In this document: one piece after another, positions 1-8,428 of the stretch
Layout: each line of letters opens with the position of its first letter
Numbering within the stretch: the stretch's first letter is position 1
Source: BRH-c54 sp965284565
GTDB lineage: Bacteria; Bacteroidota; Bacteroidia; Flavobacteriales_E; Vicingaceae
DNA: 64,000 nucleotides
Reading direction: 5' to 3'
Assembly: GCA_965284565.1 (NCBI GenBank)
Contig: OZ260100.1
Span: forward strand, 682,001-746,000
Translations under genes and position numbers: made by a program
Notes under the pieces: generated by a model
The model's database searches: none
The model's input: the letters and a program-made list of their open reading frames with translations, nothing else
What the model was told of the DNA's origin: nothing

Positions 1-113
1 CTAACAATAATGAATTGATTATTTTTTTCATAGTTTCCGATTTTAGTTAAGTTTATAAATTCCCCAAGCCTTTTCTTTAAAAAGGACATGGAGAATTCTA
101 ACATTGAAATTGA

Positions 114-1373
114 TTATTGAATGATTAATTTTTGTGTTTCTATTTTATTTTCTGAAATAATTGATAAGAAATACACTCCGGCATTTAAATTATTTAGTGA
201 AATAGTCGTTTCATTTAATCCTATCCCAAAATTAAGTTGTTGTTTAACAACCTCTTTACCTGTAATATCTATAATTGAAATCTGATTTACATTTTCATTT
301 GCATTAAATATCACATTAACAATATCTTTTGCTGGATTAGGGTAAACATTTAATATGGTTTTTTGAGACAACTCTTCTTCAAGACCTACGATCCCGACTA
401 ATTCTTTAGTGAAAATATAGTTACCATTAGCACTACCCCCAAACCCAGTAAATATGATCTTATAGATTTCAGAATTGACTGTTTCAACAAAATATACTAA
501 GCTATCTTCTATATCATATTGGAAAGTAGTCATGTTAAATGTTTTCCAATCGTAGCCTATTGTTCCTATATCAAAAGTATAATTTTGACCTGTATGTGAA
601 ACTGTGTTTACATCTTGTACATTATTTACCTGTGCTACTTTAACATCAATATTGGCAAGCACACCTGTTACACCATAATAAACTCCTCCACCTAAATCAG
701 TTACATATTTAGTAAACAGTAAGTCCCAAGAGCTTGAAGCCGGTTCTCTACTTAATTCTTGTTGGTTTTGAATTGAGTAATAACCAAAATTCTGTCCTCC
801 ATGATTCATTTTAGTTACAGTAGCATTTACCAAATTATTTCCACTCAAGTCTGCATATCTAAAATAATAAACACTACTCTGTAATTTATCTACAATAAGT
901 TTTTTATATGTACCATTAGATAATTTAAGAATGAAAATTCTATCCCCTTCCACAAGATGAGTTATCATGTTATATGTTCCCCAACCTAAATCAAAACTAC
1001 TTTGAGGTGTTCTATTATTAAAAGCACCTGTTTCCCATGAAGTATCTGCATTTATTAATTGGTTAGCTTGCCAGTTAAATCCGGTTGTGTCAACTAAATT
1101 CCATTGAGTAGTATCATTTCCGTATAAAAACAATTCCGTTCCTTGACCGCCATTTATTCTAATTGTAGAACTCCCAAAACCAATTCCATCTGAAGCGAAT
1201 GCTAAGTCCCAATCATTTCTTTGAATAGATTGTTCATTTCCTGATTGTAAATTATAATACACTTCATTTGTATAAGAAGGGTTTGTCGTTACTGTATCAG
1301 TTATTTGTTGTGCAGAAATCGCACCTATAAGAAAAACTGAAAATGATGCAGTAAATAATAATTTTCTCTTCAT
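114..1373 (-). CDS. T9SS type A sorting-domain protein with HmuY-like region
   Basis: Predicted secreted or surface protein of 419 residues. Residues 1-21 form a signal peptide ending at ISA-QQ. The region after it (NEVYYNLQSGN, then RNDWDLAF, then tryptophan-rich stretches) resembles the HmuY-like fold common in Bacteroidota proteins of this size; HmuY proteins bind haem, but this assignment is from pattern memory only and haem binding is not shown. The last ~80 residues are a type A sorting domain (VYPNPAKDIVNV, GVYFLSI, QKLIIQ), which directs export through the outer membrane and attachment to the surface. The ATG at 1373 is directly followed by the signal peptide. The gene lies downstream of a small LuxR-type regulator and its upstream region holds two inverted repeats. 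The export call is firm and the HmuY call is tentative. Confidence 0.85.
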   Translation of the reverse strand: MKRKLLFTASFSVFLIGAISAQQITDTVTTNPSYTNEVYYNLQSGNEQSIQRNDWDLAFASDGIGFGSSTIRINGGQGTELFLYGNDTTQWNLVDTTGFNWQANQLINADTSWETGAFNNRTPQSSFDLGWGTYNMITHLVEGDRIFILKLSNGTYKKLIVDKLQSSVYYFRYADLSGNNLVNATVTKMNHGGQNFGYYSIQNQQELSREPASSSWDLLFTKYVTDLGGGVYYGVTGVLANIDVKVAQVNNVQDVNTVSHTGQNYTFDIGTIGYDWKTFNMTTFQYDIEDSLVYFVETVNSEIYKIIFTGFGGSANGNYIFTKELVGIVGLEEELSQKTILNVYPNPAKDIVNVIFNANENVNQISIIDITGKEVVKQQLNFGIGLNETTISLNNLNAGVYFLSIISENKIETQKLIIQ

Positions 1374-1426
1374 AATTGTTTGTTTTTAATTGTTATATTT
1401 ATTTAGACTAATTCTAAATAGAAGCA

Positions 1427-1458
1427 CAAAGATAAAAACAAACAAAGATTTTTTACAA
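1427..1458 (-). promoter_or_regulatory. Candidate promoter of the HmuY-like gene
   Basis: Read on the minus strand there is a TATCTTTG element (1434-1427), an exact match to the Bacteroidota -7 consensus TAnnTTTG. A TTG lies 21 nt upstream (1458-1456), near the usual -33 position. The -33 side is overlapped by the inverted repeat at 1454-1479. The transcript would start about 50 nt before the ATG at 1373. Confidence 0.45.
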
Positions 1459-1479
1459 TACCTTTTTTAAGGTATTGTA
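1454..1479. repeat. Inverted repeat, 11-bp arms, upstream of HmuY-like gene
   Basis: TACAATACCTT, a TTTT spacer, and AAGGTATTGTA form perfect 11-bp arms overlapping the -33 side of the candidate promoter. A related site lies at 1529-1553. The position suggests an operator. On the minus strand there is no T-tract after it, so it is a poor intrinsic terminator. Confidence 0.55.
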
Positions 1480-1528
1480 AATTAAATTATTAGTTACCAA
1501 TTATTTAAGCGGAATAAAAAACAGTAAA

Positions 1529-1553
1529 ATACCTTAAAAAGGGTATTGTAAAA
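1529..1553. repeat. Second ATACC...GGTAT inverted repeat
   Basis: This site has the same outer sequence as the one at 1458-1481 (ATACCTT, an A/T centre, then GGTATTGTAAA) with one extra base, about 71 bp away, seven turns of the helix. On the minus strand it is followed by TTTTACTGTTTTTT, so it could also serve as a weak terminator for the small regulator gene ending at 1574. Confidence 0.45.
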
Positions 1554-1573
1554 GACAAAATGAAATTACTTTT

Positions 1574-1798
1574 TTAATTATTATTCTCGATAAGGTTCAT
1601 TTTAATAGCTTTTTGAACAGCCTCTATTTTATTATGGGCTTTAAGTTTTTTGTAGCTATTTTCCATATGTTTACGAATAGTTGATGGACTAACAATGAGT
1701 TTATCTGCTATTTGTTTATGTGTCATCCCATCAGAAATATGAACTAACACTTCTTTTTCTCTGGGAGTAAGTTTTGGAATATTATTACCTTCTTTCAT
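1574..1798 (-). CDS. Stand-alone LuxR/NarL-type DNA-binding protein (no receiver domain)
   Basis: A 74-residue protein that is almost entirely a LuxR-type helix-turn-helix: LTPREKEVL at the first helix, then HKQIADKL and the recognition helix SPSTIRKHMEN. It has no phosphoreceiver domain. Aligned by eye over 61 residues it is 36/61 (59%) identical to the output domain of the response regulator encoded just upstream, so it looks like a duplicated output domain. The gene starts 69 nt after the regulator gene ends, on the same strand, and that gap is too short to hide a lost receiver domain. It probably binds the same or similar DNA without phosphorylation control, competing with or supporting the full regulator (inference). 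The ATG at 1798 is the only reasonable start. Confidence 0.8.
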   Translation of the reverse strand: MKEGNNIPKLTPREKEVLVHISDGMTHKQIADKLIVSPSTIRKHMENSYKKLKAHNKIEAVQKAIKMNLIENNN

Positions 1799-1832
1799 AG
1801 GTACAAAGAAGTAGAATTAATCCAATTCTTTC

Positions 1833-1845
1833 AATACGTCATTTG
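1833..1845. promoter_or_regulatory. 13-bp motif upstream of the HTH-only gene, copy 1
   Basis: AATACGTCATTTG, read CAAATGACGTATT towards the gene, lies about 35 nt before the ATG at 1798. An identical 13-mer lies upstream of the response regulator (2568-2580). Around this copy the sequence is loosely palindromic (TCAATACG...CGTATATTGA). It may be a binding site for the encoded regulators. Confidence 0.4.
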
Positions 1846-1866
1846 TCGTATATTGAAGTAGTTAGT

Positions 1867-2520
1867 CTATATTAAATTGTTTTTCATAGCTTTTTGTACC
1901 GCTTCCATCTTATTATGCACTTGTAGTTTCTTATAAATATTTTCTATATGTTTTCTAACTGTTGGAGGAGAAATAAATAAATTTTCTGCAATTAATTGAT
2001 AGTTTAACCCTTTAGAAAGTTGCTCTAAAATTTCTGTTTCTCTTTTAGTGAGCGATATTTCTTCTACTTGTATTTTGTCTGCTGTTACTTTTTCAGGGAA
2101 TCTTAATAAGTTCAATGCTTTTGCTGCAATAGAAGGGGTCATTACTGCACCTCCCTCTAATACCTGGCAAATTCCATCATGCAAAGTATCCGGTGTAATT
2201 TCTTTAAGTAAATAACCATCTGCTCCGGCTTTTATGGCGTTAAAAATATTTTCATCATCATCAAAAACAGTAAGCATTATAATTTTTATTTGCGGATATC
2301 TGTTTTTAATAAGCTCTGTAGCTTTTATTCCATCCATCTCGGGCATTTGAATATCCATTAAAACAACATCAATTACATGGTCTTCTTCTAGTTTACCAAT
2401 AAGCTCTGCTCCGTTTTTCCCCCTAAACTTAAATTTAAAATCATCAAAAAGAGCTAATTTTTCTTCTATGGATTGAGCTAAAAAATTATTGTCTTCTGCT
2501 ATGGCTATTTTTATGTTCAT
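1867..2520 (-). CDS. NarL/FixJ-family two-component response regulator
   Basis: A 217-residue transcription regulator. The receiver domain (about 1-120) has acidic pocket residues E9-D10, the phosphoacceptor D56 (VLMDIQMPEMDG), T84-like LTVFDD and the KEIT lysine. The LuxR-type output domain occupies about 150-217 (LTKRETEIL, SPPTVRKHIEN). A longer reading from a TTG at 2541 adds seven residues (PKTPIIM), but the ATG at 2520 begins exactly at the receiver's first strand and is preferred. The TPR histidine kinase upstream on the same strand ends 62 nt before this start and is its likely partner. The gap carries a 13-bp motif shared with the next gene downstream, so the regulator may also have its own promoter. 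Confidence 0.93.
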   Translation of the reverse strand: MNIKIAIAEDNNFLAQSIEEKLALFDDFKFKFRGKNGAELIGKLEEDHVIDVVLMDIQMPEMDGIKATELIKNRYPQIKIIMLTVFDDDENIFNAIKAGADGYLLKEITPDTLHDGICQVLEGGAVMTPSIAAKALNLLRFPEKVTADKIQVEEISLTKRETEILEQLSKGLNYQLIAENLFISPPTVRKHIENIYKKLQVHNKMEAVQKAMKNNLI

Positions 2521-2567
2521 AATAATTGGTGTTTTAGGCAAATTTAGGAGGTAAGTGTCTTATAAAT

Positions 2568-2580
2568 AATACGTCATTTG
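2568..2580. promoter_or_regulatory. 13-bp motif upstream of the response regulator, copy 2
   Basis: AATACGTCATTTG is identical to 1833-1845. It sits in the short gap between the kinase stop codon (2583) and the regulator ATG (2520), about 48 nt before the start. Two copies ahead of two related DNA-binding genes suggest autoregulation. Confidence 0.4.
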
Positions 2581-2582
2581 GC

Positions 2583-4592
2583 TTATTTAATTGGCATTTC
2601 TAATAATATGGTTGTGCCTTTTTCTGGTGTAGAGTCTATGCTGAAATTAGCTTTTATGGAAGTGGCTCTATTTTTCATATTATCCAAGCCATTGCCTAAT
2701 TTTACTTCATTAATATTAAACCCTATTCCATCATCCTCAATCTTTAGTATCAGTTTATCTTGTTCTTCTTTAAGTAATACATTTATGGTGGTTGCCGCAG
2801 AATATTTTAACGAATTGTTTATGGCTTCCTGAACAATTCTGTAAATATTTACTCCCTCAATTGCATTAAAGCTAATTTTTTGTTTCACATCCACCTCAAA
2901 ATTAAATGTAATATTTTCTTTAACAATTTTAGCTGTTTCAATGTAATTATATAACCTCGATTTTAAATCTTCAAAACTTATTTCATCTTTGTTTAATGCC
3001 CAAATGGTATCTCTAAGCTGGGTAATGGTTGTTCTACTAAAGTCAGCTATGCCGTGTAGTTTCTCTCTAAGTTTTTCGTCTGCTGTTTTAAACAAATAAC
3101 CCATATTATCTACCGAAGAAATGATAAAAGTTAGTTGAGAACCTATATTGTCATGTAAATCCCTTGATATTCTTATTCTCTCTTCGTGCAGTTCATTTTG
3201 CAATGTTATTTTTGCTATTTCATCTTTCAATCTATTTTCTTCAATTAGTTTTTGTTGCTTAAATTTTTGTTGTTTGTAGATATAAACGCTCAGGATAACA
3301 ATAAAAATTAATACTAAAGCCAAACCTACAAGAGTGTAATTCCTTTGTCTTACCCGTAATTGTTCTTTTGTGATAATAACTTCTTGTTCGATTAGTTGTT
3401 TTTCTTTCTTTTCTGTTTCATATTGTGTTCTAATTTCCTCAATTTGTTTGTTTGACTCTTCATTAAATAGGGAATCTTTATAGACAAGGTAGTTTTTATG
3501 TGCTTCGAATGCTTCTTTATATTTCCCTAGTTTATCATAAGCTGTTGCTAATCCTAAGTAATTGTCTCTAGTAGCTTCTTTATAACCAATTAAGGTAGTA
3601 AATTCATTACTTTTTTTAAAAAAATAAACCGCACTATCATTTTTGTTTAATGAAATATAAACACTAGCTAAATTATTATACAAAATTGCTTGACCTTCCA
3701 AATCATTGGATTCTGTTCTTATTTGCAATGCTTTATTTAAGTACTTTATAGCTTCATTATAATTTCCTAATTTTTCTTGTGTAACCCCCATATTGCCATA
3801 AGAAATAGCAATTAATCTATTTTGACCAAATTCGTCTGCTTTATTTATTGCTATAGAATAATAATGAACAGAAGAATCTAACTCATTCATTTCATCATAA
3901 ATATTTCCTAAGTTATTTAGGATAAAAATTTCCTTATCAACAACATGGTGTTTGGTATTAATCTCAAGTGCTTTATGGTAATATTTAATAGCTTCCTTAA
4001 ACTTTTGTTGCTTGTAATAAATCATTCCAATATTATTAGTGGAAGAAGCTATTCCAGCACTATCATTAATAGTTTCACGAATTTTAAGTGATTGAAAAAA
4101 ATATTTTACAGCCTTATCGTAATCACCTTTAGACATCATTACATTTCCTAAATTATTTAAAGATGCTCCAACCCCTACACTATCATCCATTTGTTTTCGC
4201 ATTTCTAGTGCTTTTAAAAAATATCTTTCTGTACTATCAAAATGTCCCATATAAACATGGTAAATTCCTATTTGATTGTAGGCTGTACTAAGTTGAGTAG
4301 CATCAAACTTATAATTTGGAATGGTAGTTTTATAAAACTCTAAAGCTTCTTCTAATTTGCCAGACATTGCATAAACATTACCTATTTTAGTAATTGACAA
4401 CAAAACACCTGTTATGTAATTTTTTTTTGACGCAAATTCCAACGCTTTATTAGCATAAAACAATGAAGAATCTTCCTGTTGAGATTGATCAGCCTGCTTA
4501 AGCAAACTAGCTACAAGCAAAGAATCTTCATTTGCTTGTACATTTGAAACAAATATTAATAAGGCAAGAATACTTCCGAAAATAAATTTCAT
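2583..4592 (-). CDS. TPR-repeat sensor histidine kinase (HisKA_3 type)
   Basis: A 669-residue sensor kinase. It has an N-terminal signal peptide (MKFIFGSILALLIFVSNVQA), then about nine tetratricopeptide repeats in the periplasm (about 25-385, recurring A...YNNLGN/YYN.IG patterns), a coiled-coil stretch, one membrane helix (about 420-440) and the cytoplasmic kinase. The dimerisation/phosphoacceptor box is RISRDLHDNIGSQL with H480. The ATPase domain shows the N box (IVQEAINNSLKYS), G1 (EDDGIGFN) and G2 (GNGLDNM). A longer reading from 4640 or 4637 would place 15 extra residues before the signal peptide, so the ATG at 4592 is chosen. The periplasmic TPR array may sense a protein or peptide ligand (inference). 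It pairs with the regulator at 1867-2520. Confidence 0.92.
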   Translation of the reverse strand: MKFIFGSILALLIFVSNVQANEDSLLVASLLKQADQSQQEDSSLFYANKALEFASKKNYITGVLLSITKIGNVYAMSGKLEEALEFYKTTIPNYKFDATQLSTAYNQIGIYHVYMGHFDSTERYFLKALEMRKQMDDSVGVGASLNNLGNVMMSKGDYDKAVKYFFQSLKIRETINDSAGIASSTNNIGMIYYKQQKFKEAIKYYHKALEINTKHHVVDKEIFILNNLGNIYDEMNELDSSVHYYSIAINKADEFGQNRLIAISYGNMGVTQEKLGNYNEAIKYLNKALQIRTESNDLEGQAILYNNLASVYISLNKNDSAVYFFKKSNEFTTLIGYKEATRDNYLGLATAYDKLGKYKEAFEAHKNYLVYKDSLFNEESNKQIEEIRTQYETEKKEKQLIEQEVIITKEQLRVRQRNYTLVGLALVLIFIVILSVYIYKQQKFKQQKLIEENRLKDEIAKITLQNELHEERIRISRDLHDNIGSQLTFIISSVDNMGYLFKTADEKLREKLHGIADFSRTTITQLRDTIWALNKDEISFEDLKSRLYNYIETAKIVKENITFNFEVDVKQKISFNAIEGVNIYRIVQEAINNSLKYSAATTINVLLKEEQDKLILKIEDDGIGFNINEVKLGNGLDNMKNRATSIKANFSIDSTPEKGTTILLEMPIK

Positions 4593-4688
4593 CAAATTAG
4601 GTTTAAAAAAATATTTTTCAAAAATAGATGAATACATCAATTAATCTAAAAAAAACAAACTTTTTATTTATTCTTTTTATTTTTAGAT

Positions 4689-4696
4689 TACATTTG
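4689..4696 (+). promoter_or_regulatory. Candidate -7 promoter element for the 4719 gene
   Basis: TACATTTG matches TAnnTTTG and ends 22 nt before the ATG at 4719. No good -33 TTTG was seen, so this is a partial match. Confidence 0.4.
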
Positions 4697-4718
4697 TTCA
4701 TCTTTTAAATCATTTACT

Positions 4719-5426
4719 ATGAAAAAATTGAGTTTTTATTTGGCAACAATAATGTTGCTTATATTAAGTATAACAAGTATTAAAACTAATGCTCAAGCTT
4801 TCCAAAAAGGCAATTGGAATATTGATGTAGAATTAGGCTTAGGAATTTATGCTACAGAAACAACCACTTCAGTAAAAGCTAATGCCTTCGGATTTAATAT
4901 AAATGAATCTGATACTGAAACAGATGGTACCGCAAGCAGCATTTTTAGAATAGGTGCCGAATATGGAATTTCTAACAAATTTGGCTTGGGAATTAAAATA
5001 GGTGCTAGTAATTATTTTATTGATGAAGAAGATAAAGATACCCTAAAAAGTGTAAAAAGTACCGATTTTGCTATTCATTGTAATTATCACTTACTTAACG
5101 CTGATAAGAATGATTTATTTATAACTTTAGGTTTAGGTATTGTTAATGCTAATTGGGAATATCAAGATATTCAAGGTGCTTTTCTAAAATCTGCAAAAGG
5201 AAATGGTGGCTACTTTACATTAGGGGTTACTGATAGAATTTTCTTTTCAGATAATATTGGCATGTTGTTTAGTATCAACTTTCCTTTTATGAATATAAAT
5301 ATCGATCCTGAGCTTTCTGATGACGTTCAAAGTGCTCTTAATTCTTTTAATGTTGATTACGAATTAGATATGAAAATGAGATTAAGAGGCGTGTATTTAG
5401 GTACAGGTCTCGCCATTAAATTCTGA
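4719..5426 (+). CDS. Outer membrane beta-barrel protein
   Basis: A 235-residue protein with a signal peptide (about 1-26, ending TNAQA). The mature part alternates polar and hydrophobic residues in strand-like blocks (NWNIDVELGLGIYA, FGLGIKIGASNYF, DLFITLGLGIVNANW, GYFTLGVTDRIFF) and ends on a hydrophobic strand (GVYLGTGLAIKF), as in small 8-stranded outer membrane porin-like barrels. No specific function is recognised. It is transcribed divergently from the sensor kinase, and a TAnnTTTG element lies just upstream. The next gene, a T9SS cargo, follows after 45 nt and may be co-transcribed. Confidence 0.8.
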   Translation: MKKLSFYLATIMLLILSITSIKTNAQAFQKGNWNIDVELGLGIYATETTTSVKANAFGFNINESDTETDGTASSIFRIGAEYGISNKFGLGIKIGASNYFIDEEDKDTLKSVKSTDFAIHCNYHLLNADKNDLFITLGLGIVNANWEYQDIQGAFLKSAKGNGGYFTLGVTDRIFFSDNIGMLFSINFPFMNINIDPELSDDVQSALNSFNVDYELDMKMRLRGVYLGTGLAIKF

Positions 5427-5471
5427 GTTTAATTAATTCCTTAACTTTACATCAAAATAAAAACTACAACT

Positions 5472-6536
5472 ATGAAAAATATTTACTTATTTATTATTGG
5501 GACAGCATTGACATCAGCTGCATTAGCTCAACCAACACTTACTTCAAGCAACCATGCTCCTTTAGTAGGAGAAAACCAACTATATTATATTGCTGATAGT
5601 AACACTGTTATTGATAACACTACTGGAGCAAACGTAACTTTTGATTATAGTACACTTGCAGGCTACGGAATGTCTCAAACCAATTATTATGTTAACCCTG
5701 CTACAACTACTTACGCAAGTGATTTTCCTACTGCAACTTACGCTGACACTACAGCAGGCTCTCCTGTAAATAAACGCTACGGACAATTAGTTAGTACAGA
5801 TAGTTTAGTAAACAACGGGATGGTACTAGATATTAATACTTTTGGCGTTACCATTATTAAATATGCAGACCCTGAAAAAATAATGACTTATCCTTTTAAT
5901 TTTGGTGGTAATTTTTCTGATAACTTTTCAGGACAGTTTACAGCTGTTGACTATAATACAACAACAAATGGTAGTGGAACCGTTTCCGTAAATGCAGATG
6001 CCTGGGGAACATTGTTATTACCAAACAGCGTAAGTATTCCTAATGTACTAAGAGTTGTTCAGTTTGATAGCTTAGTTACCGATACTATTATTTTACCATT
6101 TCCTTTGCCAGCTATTCTTCCTATAACTATAAAAGGTAAAATCATTAACTATTATGAACCTTCTGTTAGCAAATACCCACTACTTTCTATTATTGATGCA
6201 GAAATTGCAGGAGATTCTTCCAGAACAGTAATTTCTCAATATCCTATGCCTATGGTTGGTGTTAATGAGTTAGAAAATAAATTCAATTTGAGTATTTATC
6301 CTAATCCTATCTCCAATGAGAATACTACACTTAAGTTTGAGTTAAAGTCTGCTGAAAAAATAGAAATAACACTTCTTAATCAATTAGGACAAGAGTTAAA
6401 AAATGTATTTACTGGTAATATGCAACCAGGAATGAATACACTTACTATTGAAACCGCTAACTTAGCTAAAGGAATTTATTTTATAAGTACCTTAATTGGA
6501 GAACAAAAAATTACTAAGAAACTAATAGTTCAATAA
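5472..6536 (+). CDS. T9SS type A sorting-domain protein of unknown function
   Basis: A 354-residue secreted protein. The signal peptide spans about 1-19 (ending ALAQ). The middle part (about 20-265) is a beta-rich region with no motif I recognise, of the kind often seen in short Flavobacteriales T9SS proteins. The C-terminal ~80 residues are a type A sorting domain (LSIYPNPIS, KGIYFISTLIG, KKLIVQ). The gene lies 45 nt after a beta-barrel protein gene and ends just before a strong bidirectional terminator. Confidence 0.85.
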   Translation: MKNIYLFIIGTALTSAALAQPTLTSSNHAPLVGENQLYYIADSNTVIDNTTGANVTFDYSTLAGYGMSQTNYYVNPATTTYASDFPTATYADTTAGSPVNKRYGQLVSTDSLVNNGMVLDINTFGVTIIKYADPEKIMTYPFNFGGNFSDNFSGQFTAVDYNTTTNGSGTVSVNADAWGTLLLPNSVSIPNVLRVVQFDSLVTDTIILPFPLPAILPITIKGKIINYYEPSVSKYPLLSIIDAEIAGDSSRTVISQYPMPMVGVNELENKFNLSIYPNPISNENTTLKFELKSAEKIEITLLNQLGQELKNVFTGNMQPGMNTLTIETANLAKGIYFISTLIGEQKITKKLIVQ

Positions 6537-6560
6537 TTATTGAACTATCTCAAACAAAAA

Positions 6561-6587
6561 AGCGGGAACTGATAATCAGTTCCCGCT
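6561..6587. terminator. Bidirectional rho-independent terminator
   Basis: A perfect 13-bp stem, AGCGGGAACTGAT paired with ATCAGTTCCCGCT, is separated by a single base (in practice a small loop after the end pairs open). An A-run precedes it (6555-6560) and a T-run follows it, so it can stop transcription from both the plus-strand gene ending at 6536 and the minus-strand gene ending at 6611. Confidence 0.92.
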
Positions 6588-6610
6588 TTTTTTATGTCTA
6601 AATCTGTTCT

Positions 6611-7381
6611 TTAAAAATAAAAAGAAAGCAACAATCCAGCAGTAGAATTTACATCAAAACCTCTGTCGGAAGTACCTCCTTTAGAATTAACAAAAGAAGA
6701 TGTTTGTTGTCCACTAACAGGCGTGTCCACTACACTTTCACTTTGGTCGCCCCCTCTTACTGATGCCATATAACCTAAGTTAAATTCTGCTCCAATAGAA
6801 ATATGTTCAGCAAAGAAATAATTAAATCCGGCTAATAAATTTACGCCAAAACTCATTCCACCATCTTGCTGAATAATTCTTTTAATTCGTTGTGTTCCTA
6901 GTTTGTCGGTAATTTCTGTTGTAGCATCAATTTTAGTATTGCCAATTCTGCCAACTACCAACTCACCTCCAACGTATGGCATTAATCTTCTAGTGCCTTC
7001 AAATTGAAGTTCATACCCTAAAGCAACGGAAAAATCAATTCGGGTTTCAATAGAATCAACCTCTCTCCAAGCTCTATTACCTGATAACAATGAAATACTA
7101 TCGGCAGCAAAGTTATTCTCTCTTTTAGAGTATAACCCTAAGCCAATTCTCAATGCTCTATTGTCTTTCAATTGGTATTTTGCCAATACAGTATTGTTAT
7201 TATTGATATCTGAGCGAGTGCCTAAAGAAATATTATCTACCAATCCGGTTAAGTTTAGCACAAAACCCCAGTCGCCTTTTAATGGTTTTAAGGTATCTTG
7301 TTTTTCTTGAGCAAAAATGCCAGAAGTAACTAGCAAAAAGCAAACTATCAATAAATTAAGTTTTAAAAAATTATTTTTCAT
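6611..7381 (-). CDS. Outer membrane beta-barrel protein
   Basis: A 256-residue protein with a signal peptide (about 1-24, ending IFAQE). The mature protein has alternating beta strands typical of OmpA/OmpW-like barrels (ALRIGLGLYSKRE, DFSVALGYELQFEG, LMPYVGGELVVGRIG, HISIGAEFNLGYMASV) and ends TAGLLLSFYF, a terminal aromatic residue of the type used for barrel assembly. Long polar loops lie between strands. No specific substrate can be given. It converges with the T9SS cargo gene across the shared terminator. Confidence 0.8.
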   Translation of the reverse strand: MKNNFLKLNLLIVCFLLVTSGIFAQEKQDTLKPLKGDWGFVLNLTGLVDNISLGTRSDINNNNTVLAKYQLKDNRALRIGLGLYSKRENNFAADSISLLSGNRAWREVDSIETRIDFSVALGYELQFEGTRRLMPYVGGELVVGRIGNTKIDATTEITDKLGTQRIKRIIQQDGGMSFGVNLLAGFNYFFAEHISIGAEFNLGYMASVRGGDQSESVVDTPVSGQQTSSFVNSKGGTSDRGFDVNSTAGLLLSFYF

Positions 7382-7491
7382 GGTTGTAGTTTTTAATTTA
7401 ATGAGAATACAAACTAAAAAGATTTTGTTTTATTATCTTTTGGTAAAACTAATTATTTCTTTAACTCTGCTATAAATAATTATTAAAAAAA

Positions 7492-7980
7492 ATGAAACGC
7501 ATAGGACTTATTTCAGATACACATGGATATTTGCACCCGAACTTAGAAAAATTATTTGCTCAGTGCGATGAAATTTGGCATGCTGGAGATGTTGGAAATT
7601 ATGAAACTATTGAACAGTTAGAAAGATTTAAACCTGTAAAGGGCGTTTACGGAAATATTGATGGACAAGATATCCGAACCCGATTTCCTAAAAACTTAAG
7701 ATTTAATTGTGAAGGTGTTGATGTATGGATAACACATATTGGAGGCTACCCTAATAGATACAACCAAGATATTAGAGAAGAAATAAAAAAAAATCCGCCT
7801 AAGCTTTTTATTTGCGGACATTCTCACATTCTAAAAGTAATGTACGATGAAAAACTAAAACTACTGCACATCAATCCCGGAGCAGCAGGACAACAAGGCT
7901 TTCATAAAGTTAAAACCATCGTACGGTTTACACTCGACAACAATGAAATAAAAGACTTAGAAGTGGTAGAATTTGATTGA
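7492..7980 (+). CDS. YfcE/MJ0936-type metallophosphoesterase
   Basis: A 162-residue calcineurin-like phosphoesterase of the compact YfcE class. All metal ligands are visible: D9 and H11 (LISDTHG), D33 (AGDVG), N55 (YGNID), H82 (ITHIGG) and H110/H112 (ICGHSH). Enzymes of this family hydrolyse phosphodiesters with Mn2+ or similar ions; the natural substrate is usually unknown. The length matches the family. It has no signal peptide and is therefore cytoplasmic. It stands alone before a long non-coding stretch. The ATG at 7492 sits directly at the first strand. Confidence 0.9.
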   Translation: MKRIGLISDTHGYLHPNLEKLFAQCDEIWHAGDVGNYETIEQLERFKPVKGVYGNIDGQDIRTRFPKNLRFNCEGVDVWITHIGGYPNRYNQDIREEIKKNPPKLFICGHSHILKVMYDEKLKLLHINPGAAGQQGFHKVKTIVRFTLDNNEIKDLEVVEFD

Positions 7981-8365
7981 TGATTAGTTGAATTAACCGC
8001 AAAGCTCGCAAAATCTCTCGCAAAGACGCTATTTAATTAAAGATTAGAGATTGTAGAAGTCGGTAGACCGAAGACCGTAGTTGAGAAAAAAAGTTCACTA
8101 TGACGAAGACCGACCTCTGATTAATTTAACTAGTTTTCTTGTGGTTACAATTTAGCGAGGGCTTTGTGTAAGCAATCCTTGAACTGCAAAAAATCAACAA
8201 AGAGCAGGCAATAGTTCCTTTTGCTTGGCAACAAAAAGCATAACAGTTACAGGGCTTGGGTTGTGTGGCAAATTTAACCACTTAGAAAACCATAAATTTA
8301 TCAGCAGTCTTGATTTTTTGCTTCTTTTGTATTAAGACAAAAGAAGTGCAAAGTTAAAAACACAA

Positions 8366-8423
8366 CTTCCGCTACTTCAAGCGTCCATACTTGGAGATTT
8401 ATTGTAATATATCTCACTCGGTA
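8366..8423 (+). repeat. 58-bp direct repeat, left copy
   Basis: It begins CTTCCGCTAC and contains TTTATTGTAATAT and CTCACT. Aligned without gaps to 9612-9669 it matches at 48 of 58 positions (83%). The two copies flank the single gene at 8510-9604. Confidence 0.75.
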
Positions 8424-8428
8424 CAACC

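Noticed and set aside
2578..2832. An 84-codon plus-strand frame over the kinase ATPase domain
   Set aside because: It is antisense to the conserved G1/G2 boxes of the kinase, whose reading is certain.
8016..8030. Possible CRISPR-like or tRNA-related signal in TCTCGCAAAGACGCT repeats
   Set aside because: Only isolated copies exist, with no regular spacing and no cloverleaf fold.
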